Below are positions 32,439-44,356 of a stretch of 64,000 nucleotides of DNA, in pieces. The position numbers were made by a program, and so were the translations under genes. Position 1 is the stretch's first letter; the number at the start of each line of letters is the position of its first letter. Location: assembly GCA_022661535.1 (NCBI GenBank), contig JAKULF010000009.1, forward strand, positions 124,001 to 188,000, given 5' to 3'. The notes below the pieces were generated by a model that saw only the letters and a list, made by a program, of their open reading frames with translations, searched no databases and had not been told where the DNA came from. This DNA is from Eutypa lata (Eukaryota > Ascomycota > Sordariomycetes > Xylariales > Diatrypaceae).

Positions 32439-34157
32439 ATGCAATTGCAGCTGGATCAGAAGGTGAATGTGATGGTTATCACGGCGAGCTTCATACTAGG
32501 AGTAGCTGCGGAGTTCCCATGGCTGCGCGTCTCGCTAGCCCCTGAATTCAATAGTTCTAACAATGCTGTGATTGCCCTTGACATGACCCTTCAGCTTAAT
32601 GACCCCAACAATCTCAAAGCTGGCCAGCCTCTACTCAAATTCGATTTAAATCATGGCGAGACACCGACACTACGCTACGATAATGACGCCTTGTCCGCAG
32701 CAGACGACAATGGCGTACTATCCCTATCGCATACTGACTCAAACGATACCAACGTGCAGAGAACATGGTCTGCTTCACGCGACTCTGTTGGGGAGATCGT
32801 AGTCCGCTTTCGAGATGAACCACGGGAGACCAATTCTAGTACACCATCGGGACCACGTATCGATCTTAGAAATGACCAAGGAGGAGTCATCGGTATGGCT
32901 GAAGGCTTTATCCCATATCCACCAGGGGATCGAGAATGGAATGTGACTGTACATTGGAATATCCCCGAACCAGCACCCGCCGATATACGATTTGCATATT
33001 CGCTTGGAGATCAACAGAATTCTTCAACTATTGGGACGCCGAGTCGAATCCTTGCTAAATCATACTTCGCTATTGGACTTCTACAACGATGGCCGCCCTG
33101 GAACGTGTCCGCGAGCTATCATACTACACAAGCTATGGAACGAGATTTCGCACTGTATTGGATTGGCTCTTTACCATATAATCCTAATCGCGTCGGCGGA
33201 ATAATTGAGGAGATGTTTCTTTCGATTTCTGAGTTTTTTGGCGACTACGAATCTCCATTCCGTGTCTTCTGGCGGTATGTCTGGACCGGGTATGGAGGTG
33301 CCGGGGGTTACCAGTCTTTCCTACTTGAACGGTCTGACGGGACGGAAGAGGAGCTGTCCGAGGATGCCCTTACGAATCTTGTCTCCCACGAGACAATCCA
33401 CGAATACGCACTTATGTACCCTACACGTCAGTATGACCTCTGGTATCGCGAAGGTGTGGCAAATTACTACGCCGTTATGGCCCCATTCTATGGTGGTGCG
33501 CTAGACCGACAATCCTTTATCCGGTGGCTAAACAATAACGCACAAGCGTATTATACATCATCGACGTTGGGGTTAGACTGGCAATATATAGTGGAACATT
33601 ACTGGGAAGGGCTTGACATTGTCAAGAGCCCTTACAATCGCGGCTTCATCTACCTCGCTTATGTGCAGGGCCTCGTGTCTGCTGCGACGAATGAAGAAAA
33701 GAGTCTTGACGATATTGTACTGGAACTATATCGTCGATTTATTGCTGGAGAGAAATGTCAGACTGAGGAATTCGTAGAAGTGTTAGGCAATATCATCGGG
33801 AAGGATCCTGCTGAGAAAAGCTTTTCACAAATGAAGAATGGAACGTTGATTGTGCCACCCACAAACAGCTTGGCTAAGTTCGGCTTGAAAATGGTGCGAA
33901 GGGATGCTGAAAGGTTTGAACCGGGATTCGTAGTTAGCTCCAATAGGGTTACCAGCCTAGTAAAAGGCTCACGGGCAGAAGAAGCTGGGCTCGAGGAAGG
34001 CGACCAAGTTGTTAGCACTTGGGCTTTGTGGGGTGCCGGAGATTCCCTAGACAATATGATGCAGTTCGTCATTGTACGGGACGGACAAGAACATGTGATC
34101 AAGTACTGGCCTAGGAGTTATGAGAAAGTAGAGAATTGGATGTGGGTGGAAGGATAG
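32439..34157 (+). CDS. M61-type (glycyl aminopeptidase-like) metallopeptidase with PDZ-like end
   Basis: One exon of 572 residues from the ATG at 32439; upstream codons in frame lack ATG. The order fits family M61. An N-terminal beta domain has L-R-V-S-L-A-P-E-F and L-R-Y-D-N-D-A-L. The catalytic domain has H317-E-T-I-H321 as the zinc-binding HExxH. Next comes W-Y-R-E338-G-V-A-N-Y-Y, supplying the third ligand Glu. A C-terminal PDZ-like stretch follows (G-S-R-A-E-E-A-G-L-E-E-G-D). A short hydrophobic N-terminal stretch (about residues 10-24) could be a weak signal sequence. The active site is intact. The expected role is removal of N-terminal residues from peptides. An upstream exon joined near CAATTGCAG (32442-32450) is an alternative N-terminus. 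It is convergent with the SDR gene. Confidence 0.85.
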   Translation: MQLQLDQKVNVMVITASFILGVAAEFPWLRVSLAPEFNSSNNAVIALDMTLQLNDPNNLKAGQPLLKFDLNHGETPTLRYDNDALSAADDNGVLSLSHTDSNDTNVQRTWSASRDSVGEIVVRFRDEPRETNSSTPSGPRIDLRNDQGGVIGMAEGFIPYPPGDREWNVTVHWNIPEPAPADIRFAYSLGDQQNSSTIGTPSRILAKSYFAIGLLQRWPPWNVSASYHTTQAMERDFALYWIGSLPYNPNRVGGIIEEMFLSISEFFGDYESPFRVFWRYVWTGYGGAGGYQSFLLERSDGTEEELSEDALTNLVSHETIHEYALMYPTRQYDLWYREGVANYYAVMAPFYGGALDRQSFIRWLNNNAQAYYTSSTLGLDWQYIVEHYWEGLDIVKSPYNRGFIYLAYVQGLVSAATNEEKSLDDIVLELYRRFIAGEKCQTEEFVEVLGNIIGKDPAEKSFSQMKNGTLIVPPTNSLAKFGLKMVRRDAERFEPGFVVSSNRVTSLVKGSRAEEAGLEEGDQVVSTWALWGAGDSLDNMMQFVIVRDGQEHVIKYWPRSYEKVENWMWVEG

Positions 34158-34634
34158 TAAGCGGCTAAACCTGTGGGTTTGATAGTTTTGACTTGTATTT
34201 TAGTGCAGAGCACTCTCTACCATGCGAGACTTGTCTGGTAGTTCGAGGCGTTGGGTAGACAGGCTAATAATCTTGCTAAGTCTACACTGACTGTCGACCT
34301 CCTGTATTGAGCGGGATTGTGCATGTAATGTGTTCTGTACATATATTGTGATGCGGGCTTTATTTGGGATTGGTCGATGCCACATCCTAAATACTACCCT
34401 ATCGGACTTAATTTAGCAGCGTACTAAAGCTCACATCTACTGACGAACATTGATTTCACGTAAAGGCCAATTAAACTATATAACCCCTAGCCCCTTAAAT
34501 TCGCGATGATAGTCGATATTAACCCGAAATGATTTTAACTATGGAACTTATAGGTCAGCCTTGAGTTCAGGTGCTGACGATGGTAGAATGGATATATTGG
34601 AATGTGAAGGAATTCCTAATAAAGAGTACTATAG
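34158..34634. other. Intergenic between convergent genes
   Basis: No gene recognised; 3' flanks of the M61 peptidase and SDR genes. Confidence 0.5.
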
Positions 34635-35663
34635 CTAAAGCGTTGGCCCAACAAGAATACCGGAGTCAAGAGTCAAAGTCGCCCCGTTGTAATAGACCGC
34701 ACTGGGGCTACAAAGATATAGGCATGCGGAGGCAACCTCATCTGGCTCAAGTGGCCGTTCGACGGCAGCCAACTTCTCCAAGATCTGAGGTGTCTGTGGG
34801 ACTCTTCTACATTCTTCCTCATACATAGGAGTTCTCACCCAGACCGGGCACACCTGATTGCAACGAATCCCATATGACTTGAAATCCATCGCTGTACGAT
34901 ATTTATATTAGTATAAAGATTGAAAAGCAACATGATTACATGTCTACATACCACAGGATCGCGTGATACCAGTGATTGCGTGCTTAGATGTTGCGTACGG
35001 CACCTTGTTGGGCACTGCACATAGAGCCATGGCTGAGGAAACGTTGACGATAGATCCTCGGCCAACATCACGTACTCCATGCCTATTGAGCGTGACCTTG
35101 GCAGGTTCTTGTTGCTTCATAGCCTTTGCTACAGCTCTGCATACAAGAAACATGTTCTTCGTGTTGATACCTAGGACACGGTCGTAGTCATCGGGGTCGG
35201 TTTCATCGAAGGGAACATATTCAGCAACATCGACCTAACCAGAGTTCTTATTAGCGAATTATTTTATCCCATTTTCGTGGTTGTAAAGGAGCACCTGTGA
35301 ATGGGGGACCAACCCCTGCAGCATTGATGCAGTAATCGATTCTGCCAAACTCTTTGATTGCAAGGTCGACCATTCTCTGCACTGATTGAGCATCTACTAC
35401 ATCCACCTTAATTGCTAGCGATCGATAATCTGTATCAGTTGCTAGAGACTTGCTGGCTTCAGCTGCTTTAGTGGCGGCCTCGTACTCGATGTCGGCAAGC
35501 AAGATGCCTTTGGCCCCCGCTTCAGCGAAACTGAAGACAACCTCCTTGCCAACTCCACCTGCTGCCTATAGGCGGAACTTAGTGAGTACTTAAATGGAAG
35601 AAGGGTCTCTGGATTTCTTACTCCTACGACAATAGCAAACCCGTTTACTTGAAACTGTGCCAT
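34635..35663 (-). CDS. Short-chain dehydrogenase/reductase
   Basis: Exons 35622-35663, 35314-35565, 34952-35234 and 34635-34891 give 277 residues, the normal classical SDR length. The Rossmann motif G-A-A-G-G-V-G spans the first splice junction. L-L-A-D at the end of beta-2 suggests NAD(H) preference. I-N-A-A-G-V-D crosses the second junction and fixes its donor as GTTGGT at 35313, not the later GTGCTC. Catalytic residues are S in N-V-S-S-A-M and Y-A-T-S-K (YxxxK). The tail has D-S-G-I-L-V-G. All catalytic features are present, so it should be an active cytosolic oxidoreductase. Its substrate is not readable. It lies downstream of, and convergent with, the M61 gene. Confidence 0.92.
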
Positions 35664-36428
35664 ATTGGAGTCAAAATTGTGTAAAGGGTAAACGAGGACC
35701 GGAGGAAAGGATGTGACTGAAGATGTTGGAAATTCAGTTACAGGCTTACACCGTTGCTGACGGGATATATTTCATCAAACTATCAACGTAGCACATCATT
35801 GGTTGGCTGGATGTTTGATATTAAGTGGACATTGGTTGGGCCCAAGGCTGTGCAGACGAAACGAGCATCACCGCTTGCTTCCTTGCTTGCTTACCTATGG
35901 CGGTAATTCTATCACTAACCGTCTTTAAGGGAGGAATATGATTAAAAAAATGTTGCGTTCGATTAAGCCCCCGGGGATCTGCAATAATGTGGGAACATAT
36001 ACATGAAATGTTGGTACCCCGCAGTGGTTGTGAGTATATGGTGTCCCGGGTATGCCGGGATCGTATAATATCAATGCTAATCATGGCTGGCTTACGGAAC
36101 CTCTGCTGCTATGTCACCGCCCTTTGTGGTAAACGTAGAATCAATATGTATTTTCACCGAACTTCGAACTAAATCCTCATCCTGTCCAGTTTAACGATAC
36201 AGTCTCGCCTCGTAGTATCTTTAAGATTCTGATGATCCTTAACAAACCATCCGCAACACGTTCCTGTTAAAAGGTATTAACAACAGGTAATATGGCTGGA
36301 GAAAAATTAACATACGTCTCACTTTAATATCACTGGACTTGTATATATGAACCTACTTTCCAGTTCATATAACAACCTGCCTCTTATTCTGGGCGTGTGA
36401 ATATGGGAAAACTGATACTGTTCGCTAG
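35664..36428. other. Intergenic
   Basis: No gene recognised; includes the SDR promoter. Confidence 0.45.
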
Positions 36429-37013
36429 CTCCTAGCTGCTGATGTCGACCCTAATGCCTATTACGAGGGAAATTCTGACGTAGCTTTTGAGCGGCATGAT
36501 GAATGGGATACTTTTCCCCATCCAGAACACTTCAGTGCGAAGTACACATTGCGCTATGTCACCAACATTCAACTGTATAAGGTTCATCACTATCCCGATC
36601 CTTCCACCACTCCGTCATCACTCTAAGATTGGCGTCAAACATGGTTCTGCTCTCCTATACATGTCGCAGCCAAAGGAGGGCATGATGATATCATCCGATT
36701 ACTGCTACACAACGGTGCTCGCATCGACCAGCCATCATATGGACTATGCGATAACAGAATCGCTCCACCAGTAGATAACTGGCTCGGTAACCCTCTTGTT
36801 GATAAGCCCCGGCCAGGAAACTGGAGTGAGCCTCGTCGGCGTTGGCCGGCCGTTCATCTGGCTTTGGTCTCCAACTTCGAGCGAACAGTCATCATGCTAG
36901 TTGAACAAGGAGCTTCAACTCAGTATGAACATGGACATGATACACACAATACACATTCCTTCCACGTAGCCGCAGCCCAAGATTGCCGGGTACATATGGA
37001 ATATCGACTATGA
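36429..37013 (+). pseudogene. Ankyrin-repeat pseudogene fragment
   Basis: One frame runs through ankyrin-like sequence but contains TAA at 36624-36626. It starts after a TAG at 36426 and has no ATG before protein-like sequence. The clear repeat (H-V-A-A-K-G-G-H-D-D-I-I-R-L-L-L) begins at about 36658. A second helix pair follows near 36849-36915 (H-L-A-L-V-S-N...V-I-M-L-V-E-Q-G-A-S). No GT-AG intron removes the stop. It is a broken piece of a larger ankyrin protein of the kind that is numerous in filamentous fungi. Confidence 0.6.
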
Positions 37014-38556
37014 ACAGGCGTTGTAACAGACATCGAGGTTGGGGATACGAACGGTTATCTTGCTTATCATTACTTTCTTTGATTTTCTATCCACCCTCTT
37101 CCACCATTATACCCTAGTCATAATATATGAGGTAAGTGTAAATTCTGAAATATTCCATAATCTGAATAATAATTCACCATAGTGTTAAAAACAGAATAAT
37201 CTCTGATTATTACCGCTTAGCGGGAGATTATTCGAATTCCGCCTTTATGCAACAGTGACGCCTTTCATATGGGCATATCGATGACCATTGGCCATTGTGG
37301 GAAGAGCTATTAAGCAAATAGGCGACTTGGACATCATTAAGCCCTACAGCCTCCAGGAGACCATAAATCATAATAATATAATACACAAGCGTCCGATATG
37401 GACTTGCTCAAAGGACGGAAAGTCGATGCTTACTAGACCCCCAAAGGAGAGTTCTTCCCCAATGGTGATTAACCATAGCCGTAATATGGTTTTGCTTCAA
37501 TGTTAGAATAAACACTACTCATATTTAATGTAAGTATCGGACATCCTAATTCGGACTCATAATAATTAATAGGCTAAAAAGGCTATAGGCCTATAGGGGG
37601 GGCGACCATATGCTCTTCGTATGATCCCATTCACACATTCACTCTAAGAAGTCATTTGCTAGTACGGACTGTATTTTTCAATTTCACGCGATCGCTCCAT
37701 TCTCTATCCAAATGGGGGAGAGGAGGGGAATTTGGAGAATTCTGCCTTGCACTGGTCTTAATTATGGGTTTCATTTGCATTGCGATTCGTGTTATTCTGT
37801 GACTGGCAATGGTCACAATATAGAGGCATGACTAATGGCTTATACAGTCAATCGTGGTTGTTATGCTGTGACTTGGAGGAAGGGCTACAAGTTGGTGCCG
37901 GAATAATCGACACCATTTTCCATTATATAATTTACCTTGTGCTCTGGTTGAAGTAGGTACATAGTCATTGTTAAGATCTTGTAAAATTTGAATAATATTC
38001 TATTTATCAATGAGAAATGGAATAATCAATAAGCGTTTGGCATTAATTGTGAATTATTCGAATTTCAAATTATGGTGGGTGTGTCGTTTAATTTGGCAAC
38101 ACCTTGGGCGAGTATTTATTTTGAGGTTCTCATGTCTTTGTTGAATAATAGCAGTGTATAACGCCAATACCATCGGGATGACGCCACAAGACTGTGAGTA
38201 CATGAGGTTAGAAAGATGTTAAAAATCGAATCTATTCACATAAGTCCGCATATACTCACACACGATGGAGCAAGCTACCAGTTAAAACAGAGTTCACAGC
38301 TTTGATGTTTTTAGCGGCGTGTTCCCCAACTGTTCCTCACTACATGACACCTTAACCAGATATGTATAGGTCTACCATACAGCAGGGACATGCATGATGC
38401 ATCAGCTTTATATTGGCATCGGCCATTCACTGGAAGAGCCGGTTCCATGGCATTGAAAGCCCAACGTTATGAAAAGCCTTGAGGTTGAATCAAGGTCTGC
38501 TTTGAAGCTATTCGCGCTTGTGCTTGTGGGAATCCCAACCCATTGGCTAGCGATCT
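37014..38556. other. AT-rich spacer with repeated GAATAATC words
   Basis: No gene recognised. GAATAATC/GATTATTC and GAATTATTCGAATT words recur between 37160 and 38065, as might remain from terminal repeats of a DNA transposon. No open transposase is left. Confidence 0.4.
37194..37233. repeat. Nested inverted repeat (hairpin)
   Basis: GAATAATCTC at 37194-37203 pairs perfectly with GAGATTATTC at 37224-37233. Inside lies CCGCT-t-AGCGG (37213-37223), so the 40 bases can fold as a two-stage hairpin. Confidence 0.6.
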
Positions 38557-41204
38557 TCAATAACCGTACAAGTTGACGTGTTCGGAGGTAGACGCTCGAA
38601 TCTTCCTGTTCTCCCGGATCAACATAGTCCGAATAACCCAAGCACAGATGATCGACAATAACGCGAACCCGGCAGATGCTCCAAATCCAATGCCATACCT
38701 ACAGTACTTATAGTCAGCGTCTAAAATAACGTCTTATCTTTATATAGATATTTCTCGTCGAGTTCTGTGTGTTTTGAGATGCCAAAAGAGAACAAGTAGG
38801 AAGTCCGAGGGTTCTGTAACTTACCTAGGCTCATCACTGTCGGGCCATAGATATGCACCATATATATATCCAATTTGCCCTCCAACGTTAGTCATTGCTA
38901 GAACAACCTATACGACACATATGTCAGTATAATCCTATCAAGCCTACAGTCTTTCAAGAAACACTTACTGCTTTCTTCTCCTTGGTTTGGCTCAGAGTCG
39001 ATGAAGCCCATCCGATTATAACAGAGTCTTTGAATTGATGTCAGTTAGAATTTGAATAATATCGACTACTTTGGGCAGCCCATGATAATTGTAGAGTTGC
39101 GGTTCTTCCAACATATAAATGTTGATGACTCGTGGCGAGAAGTCAGTGAGAAGTAGGGTAAGGGGTTACTTACTAACGCTGTAGGCTCCTACAGGAAAAA
39201 TGAAACAGGCAACATATCGTGCTGCTGTGTTGAGTGTACTTGCGGCCATGACGAAACCAACGATGGCAATAATTAAACCTGCAGTGATATGTAGAGTCCG
39301 CTCATGGTATCTACCAGAACTCCATCCTATAATGATGTTTAGTTTAAGCTTAAACAAGAAACTGGATGAAGGATCCGACTTACCACAGAAAATACCAGCA
39401 GCGCCAGCGAAGAGGAAAGGGGGGCAGGTCATGACGAGAGTTATAGTAGTGTTGAATCCTAGAGTCTTAACTACACTATAGTTTGATGTTAGATAGACAT
39501 GAATGATTGAATGTGATGAAATAAGGGTATATCCAACGCGTGTCATAGGTAGTTACTCACGTTGGGAAAAAGGAGTTAAATCTATGAAGGCAGGTTAGCA
39601 ACTGTTGTACGATTAGTATTGTGTCGATGAGTGAACTTACGAGCAAGCTGACAGGTGAAAGTTCTGCATAAGGCAAAATAGCCAACTGGGAATAATCGTC
39701 AGCTAATGTGCAAGCATCCCCGTGAAAGAAAAAGGATCGTAGGGTTGGTTCGAGCACCAGGAAGCACGGCTCATGGTGACTCTACAAAAGTTTGGACCTG
39801 CATATTAACTCACGTTCGCTTGTCAGATGCGGCCTGTTTCAACCCTTCCCAGGCACTAGCCTCCGAGAGCGAGTCGCTGATCTTATCACGCTCCATGCGC
39901 TCATGGGCTAGTTGACGTTCTTCCGGTTTCAACCAATTTGTTGTCAGTGGCGTATTGGGTAGTACCCAGAATCCGACGAAGGCAACTAAGGCGGTTATGG
40001 CCCCCTCAACAATGAAGAGCCAACGCCAACCTGCCAGACCCCGTAGATCATCCATCCCGGCGAATATTCCAGCAGCGATTAGGCCAGAAAAGCCCGTAGC
40101 TAGAATCTGTGCGCAGTAGAGTAAGGCAATTCGGGATGCAACCTCTGTAAGAAGAACATTAGTCTCTGTCCCTACGACACTAGGAAAGCCCCAATTTCAG
40201 AAGCGAATTGTCGTCTAACTTGCCTTTACGTGTATAAAATATAGAGAGCATATACGTTGCTCCTGGGTAGAACTAATATAGCGTTAGTAGTTTGTTTTAG
40301 GGGCGGGTCTCTTTCGGGAGACTAGTATACCGGCGCTTCCGTAATGCCTAGGAAGAATCGACACGCAACCAAACCGCCATAACTATGTACTAATGCTGTA
40401 CAAGCAGATACAACGGACCATACTAACACTATAATGGTTTATTCGGTCAGCAAGTTGGGGTCAACGGAGGTAGCGCCAATTCTGATCCAGCCCTAGGAGG
40501 GTATAATCATTCTTGGGATCGCACCGATAAGACGAAGTATAGCAGAAGCGCTTGAAGGGGGTTAGGGAGGTTTCACGTACTCCAGCCACTCATGTATATG
40601 CCAGGTCGTATTCGAGTGATTAGCATGTTAGATGGTACTTGCATCAGCACGTACCCAACAAATAGACTGCATCGAACAGGTTATCTCCCGTTCATTGAAG
40701 CTCATTATTCATGTATAGGAGTGACATACATGCTGACGGTCGTGTTGAATTCGGAACCGGTCACTAGATCACGTAGCATTAGTCACCGCTACTGCGTCCA
40801 CTATATGCCTTATATATGCGCCTTAGATAAGAATAGATGGGAGACGCTCGTCAGCTACTTACTATTCAAGTCGTCTTCCAAGCCGTTTAGCCGTGCCTGG
40901 GCAATAGCGTTTCGGTCGACATAGTTGAGGAAGTACATGACACATAACGTAGGCTAGGACAATGTTAGAGAAGTTTCAAGGTCGGGACGTTGCTTGCGCT
41001 AACCATAATACACCAATCTAGCTTCCGGACGAGTGCGATCTCAACCGGGTCCGTTTTCTTCCTCGTGCCAGTGTAATCAACGGCTACGTCTTCAGTGACA
41101 ACGGGTTTTTCGTCCATTATCACACTGTCCATATATTCGCCAACCGGTTTCTCCTGGTCACGTTCGGGTGACTTTTGTGTCGCTGACGTCGTTGTCGTCG
41201 CCAT
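38557..41204 (-). CDS. MFS anion:cation symporter, nicotinate/allantoate-type permease
   Basis: Fourteen exons are reconstructed: 41004-41204, 40863-40953, 40730-40763, 40581-40666, 40331-40428, 40224-40272, 39814-40144, 39641-39685, 39561-39581, 39384-39475, 39174-39326, 38969-39027, 38825-38907 and 38557-38698. They give 494 residues with every phase consistent. Exon 9 is only 21 nt, and the intron 40145-40223 uses a GC donor (AAAG/GCAAGT). Landmarks are Y-F-L-N-Y-V-D-R-N in TM1, M-Q-V-P-S-N-M in TM2, F-L-G-I-T-E-A-P, G-W-R-W-L-F-I-V-E-G, M-T-N-V-G-G-Q-I and a final E-N-R-K-I-R. It is a plasma-membrane symporter of the same superfamily branch as 27969-30051 but not a recent duplicate, since sequence and exon layout differ. 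Substrate unknown. Confidence 0.9.
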
Positions 41205-42366
41205 ATCGAAGGAAGGTATCTATAAGTAGAAAGCTAGCTCTAGAATGATTGAAAAGGTGTGGCTCGCCTTCTAGATTAAAAAGCTAAGGAGTAGCCAAGG
41301 AACGATTATAGCTCTTTATATAGCAGACCATAATAGACTTCCCACATATCAAAACATGGGGGAACCTGGAGTAGAATCTGGGGAAATATTTGAACGGGTT
41401 TACATCTGAACCCCGTGGAGTCTCTGAGCTTGCCAAGTTGTTAGGACTTAGTAATATCATGGCTTGGTTTTCTTGGTATTACGAAGGGACGATCGTTCAT
41501 TTGCCAATCTCTTACTCCCCAGCAGTCGTGAGGCCAAAGCTGCTGTGTCCAAGACTTGTCCAAGACTTTTACCCTGAGGATCACTAGTTAAGCGAGTGTG
41601 GAGGTCTGGGGTTAACTAAACCCTAGCCAGTAACGTCGCCAAGGGCCAAGGCTAACTAGTCGACGAGCCTCACGCCAGTAAGATGGTCTGAAGCCACGGT
41701 ATCGGGAGATGATATATAACCGAATGCGGGGTGTCTACCTAGAAGTTGGGGTATAGCCATGAATAAACTGTCAAGACCCCGTACAAACCTATAAGACATA
41801 TCATGACACTCCATAGGTATGCATACGCATGTGGACTTGATTATAGTAGATGCTGAAGTGGGTTACAGGAGTGCTTGAACGTTATAACCTTGAAGGCAAC
41901 GAATAAACTGTTTACTTGTGATGATTATTCATATCGATTCACTGTTAACAGCACATAGACCCTTAATCAACGTTTTACTATATTATCCTTGCCGGTTCCC
42001 AGCAGGCAACGCTTTTTCCAGATATGTACACGTTGTCGTTGTGTCCATTCCTCTCTTGCAGCCAGAACATCACGCAGTACGTTTAAAACTATAAACCAAC
42101 ACTTTGGAATACCTGCTTCTGGAGATATTGCGGTAGTGAGTAGGAACCAGACAGGTACCTAACTCCGTTTTATACAAGTGTCAAGGCCACCATAAAACCA
42201 TGTATTGGGGTGTAATATATTATATATTCGTCAGGTAATCTAGACATTGGATTACCCGTGAACCATAGTTATACACAGCACATAAGAGTGCCATTGTGTA
42301 GATATTCCCACCCGTCAATGTCATTCAGTTGACAACTTCGAAATACATCGTCCCAACCTCGCGCCC
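41205..42366. other. Intergenic
   Basis: No gene recognised; permease promoter side and 3' flank of the Ser-rich protein gene. Confidence 0.45.
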
Positions 42367-42720
42367 TTACGCACCACCTTCCCTCTTGGCATACTCGTCC
42401 TGAATGCGCTCTTCATATACCCTATCCTTATCACGTCGGTGGTCTGAGACATCTTCGATCCGTCGACCAGAGCCTCCGTCCGAATTCCCTAGGATCCGAC
42501 CTTGAGGAATTGGACGTCCTAGTGCGTCATAGTCTCGGCGCTCAGTGTATACGGGCTCGCCGTTGCGCTGCGAAGCAGTGAAAGTGGTCGTTCCTGAAGG
42601 ATCATTTGTGGTGTACTCGGCATAGCGAGAACCTGTAGTCTGCCCGTTTCGGGTGCTGGATGATGATGAGGAGGAGAACGACACAGAAGACGAAAAGTAA
42701 CTGCGGTTATTTGACGACAT
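42367..42720 (-). CDS. Small serine-rich hypothetical protein
   Basis: A 117-residue single-exon frame. The N-terminal 25 residues are mostly Ser. A middle R-Y-A-E-Y-T-T-N-D-P-S-G-T-T-T follows, then a charged C-terminus (R-R-D-K-D-R-V-Y-E-E-R). Similar short, hydrophilic Ser-rich proteins with a D-P-S-G-T-T motif are familiar from other Sordariomycetes, but they have no known function. There is no signal peptide or membrane segment, and the protein is likely disordered. Upstream minus-strand sequence has a TATATATAT run near 42842-42850. Confidence 0.65.
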   Translation of the reverse strand: MSSNNRSYFSSSVSFSSSSSSSTRNGQTTGSRYAEYTTNDPSGTTTFTASQRNGEPVYTERRDYDALGRPIPQGRILGNSDGGSGRRIEDVSDHRRDKDRVYEERIQDEYAKREGGA

Positions 42721-44356
42721 GGTGGTGGTATTGTTGTGCTGCTATGATCTGTTTGATTGCAGATGCAGGCCTGGAGTTGATGTTGTTGAATAGGATGTTA
42801 CTTTTCGGGTATTGAAAGAACTGAGAGCAGTTGATACGTAGGATATATATATGATTATGTTTGGATGACATCATTCCAGACACCACCACCAGGTTTGACG
42901 TCATAGCCGGCCTGTAACTACCTAGGTATGTAAGTAGTTACACATGCCAACATGCCAGTATGCACGCCTACATTCTATGAGAAATGTTAGACAAAGCAAG
43001 AATGCAAGTCAGCAAGTCAAGTGTAGAAATCAATTGCTCTGAGCCACCAAGACAAAGGCACTGGGGGTTGGATGTGGCGTTAAAGGCATTTGTGGTGGAT
43101 TTGCGACAGCATAGCTCCCCCCTGAATTGATCAAGCTTCACGATCTAAGTGCTAGAAACTGACACGCAAGATCTAGATGTAAAATATCTAGGTTTATGAA
43201 ACTAACATAGAGAATTTCGGAAATATCCGTCCTTCATTGCTTTGTTGCTTCAGCTCTTTCATGGATCGTGCGAGTCAACCACCAAGTAATTTAGAAAATA
43301 TCGTAGATGCCGGTGTACGCAGTTAGTCCGTAAGTCTCCTTTATTCGCGACAACCCCTGGGACTAGATAGAACATTACCAAAGTTTGCCTTGTCTTTCAT
43401 TACAACTCCATAGGAACTTGCTTCATGGTTATCACTCTCGGATAATGCATCACGATCAAAATTCTTCCATGTTCCCACTCTACCACGTTTACTATACCAC
43501 GATCGGCCGTTAAATAGGTCGGACATTTATATACACCTATGAAACTCTATCTGGATTACATGAGAAAGGACCTTATGTACTTGCATGTGCTTAGCTAAAG
43601 CAACGCCAATGATATTGCGATGAGTGTAGAAATGCAAATGCAGGTCGACAAGTTGAATCATACGGTAATAGTGATACGAGGTTTTACAGTTGCCCAATTA
43701 AGGTACCAGTAAATCAATTAATTGGTTATTAACTCCTGTCACGTGTGATCATTCAAACTAGACGTCAATATTTACTTCGCAGAGCCCAACGACCAGTTGA
43801 AAGCAATTGTTTGGCTCTTTCCACGATCAATAATGCGTTGATCATTATCAGGCCGCATGGGCTCCTGACTGGTACGTAGCCAGCTAGCTTTATCAGATTA
43901 CTATGTAACTATGTATGGTTGGGCAGGGCTGGCTACATGCTTGTTCGGTTCAGCTACGCGTGCTGTCCTGGCCCCCATGAGACGTCCTTTAAAAGTGGGT
44001 GATGCAAAGATGGCGACATATGGCGTGCCCTACCTCAACCACGGAACGGAACAATCGGTCGCACGCCATCTTGTCACATTAATACATATTGTGAAGTGTA
44101 TTGCTAATCACACCTAACTAAATCACGTACCGCGGGTAGATTAAGTTGATTATGTCACCTGTCAGCTGTGAAAGGATCTCAGAAAGAGCCAACCAGGTTC
44201 GGCTCCTCTGAGACAGGCGAACGGACAACAACATGGCTGCCCTCAACTACTGCAACAAGATAGTCGAGCCTGGATAGCTTGCTCGATAAACCCTCAAATC
44301 CACATACCTATGTTGTTCAGGAGTACCGAAGTAAAGACGAACACCAACTTCCAAAC
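42721..44356. other. Intergenic
   Basis: No convincing gene. A 61-codon minus frame (43526-43341) is hydrophilic but unsupported. The end is the leader of the amino-acid permease. Confidence 0.4.

Noticed and set aside
35235..35293. Later GTGCTC donor in the SDR gene
   Set aside because: It forces a stop in the next exon; the GTTGGT donor at 35313 restores the A-A-G-V-D motif.
43341..43526. 61-codon minus-strand frame
   Set aside because: Hydrophilic and clean, but short, without similarity, neighbour logic or splice support.
44279..44356. Upstream extension of the amino-acid permease
   Set aside because: The frame is open but has no ATG before 44357; it would need a TTG start.
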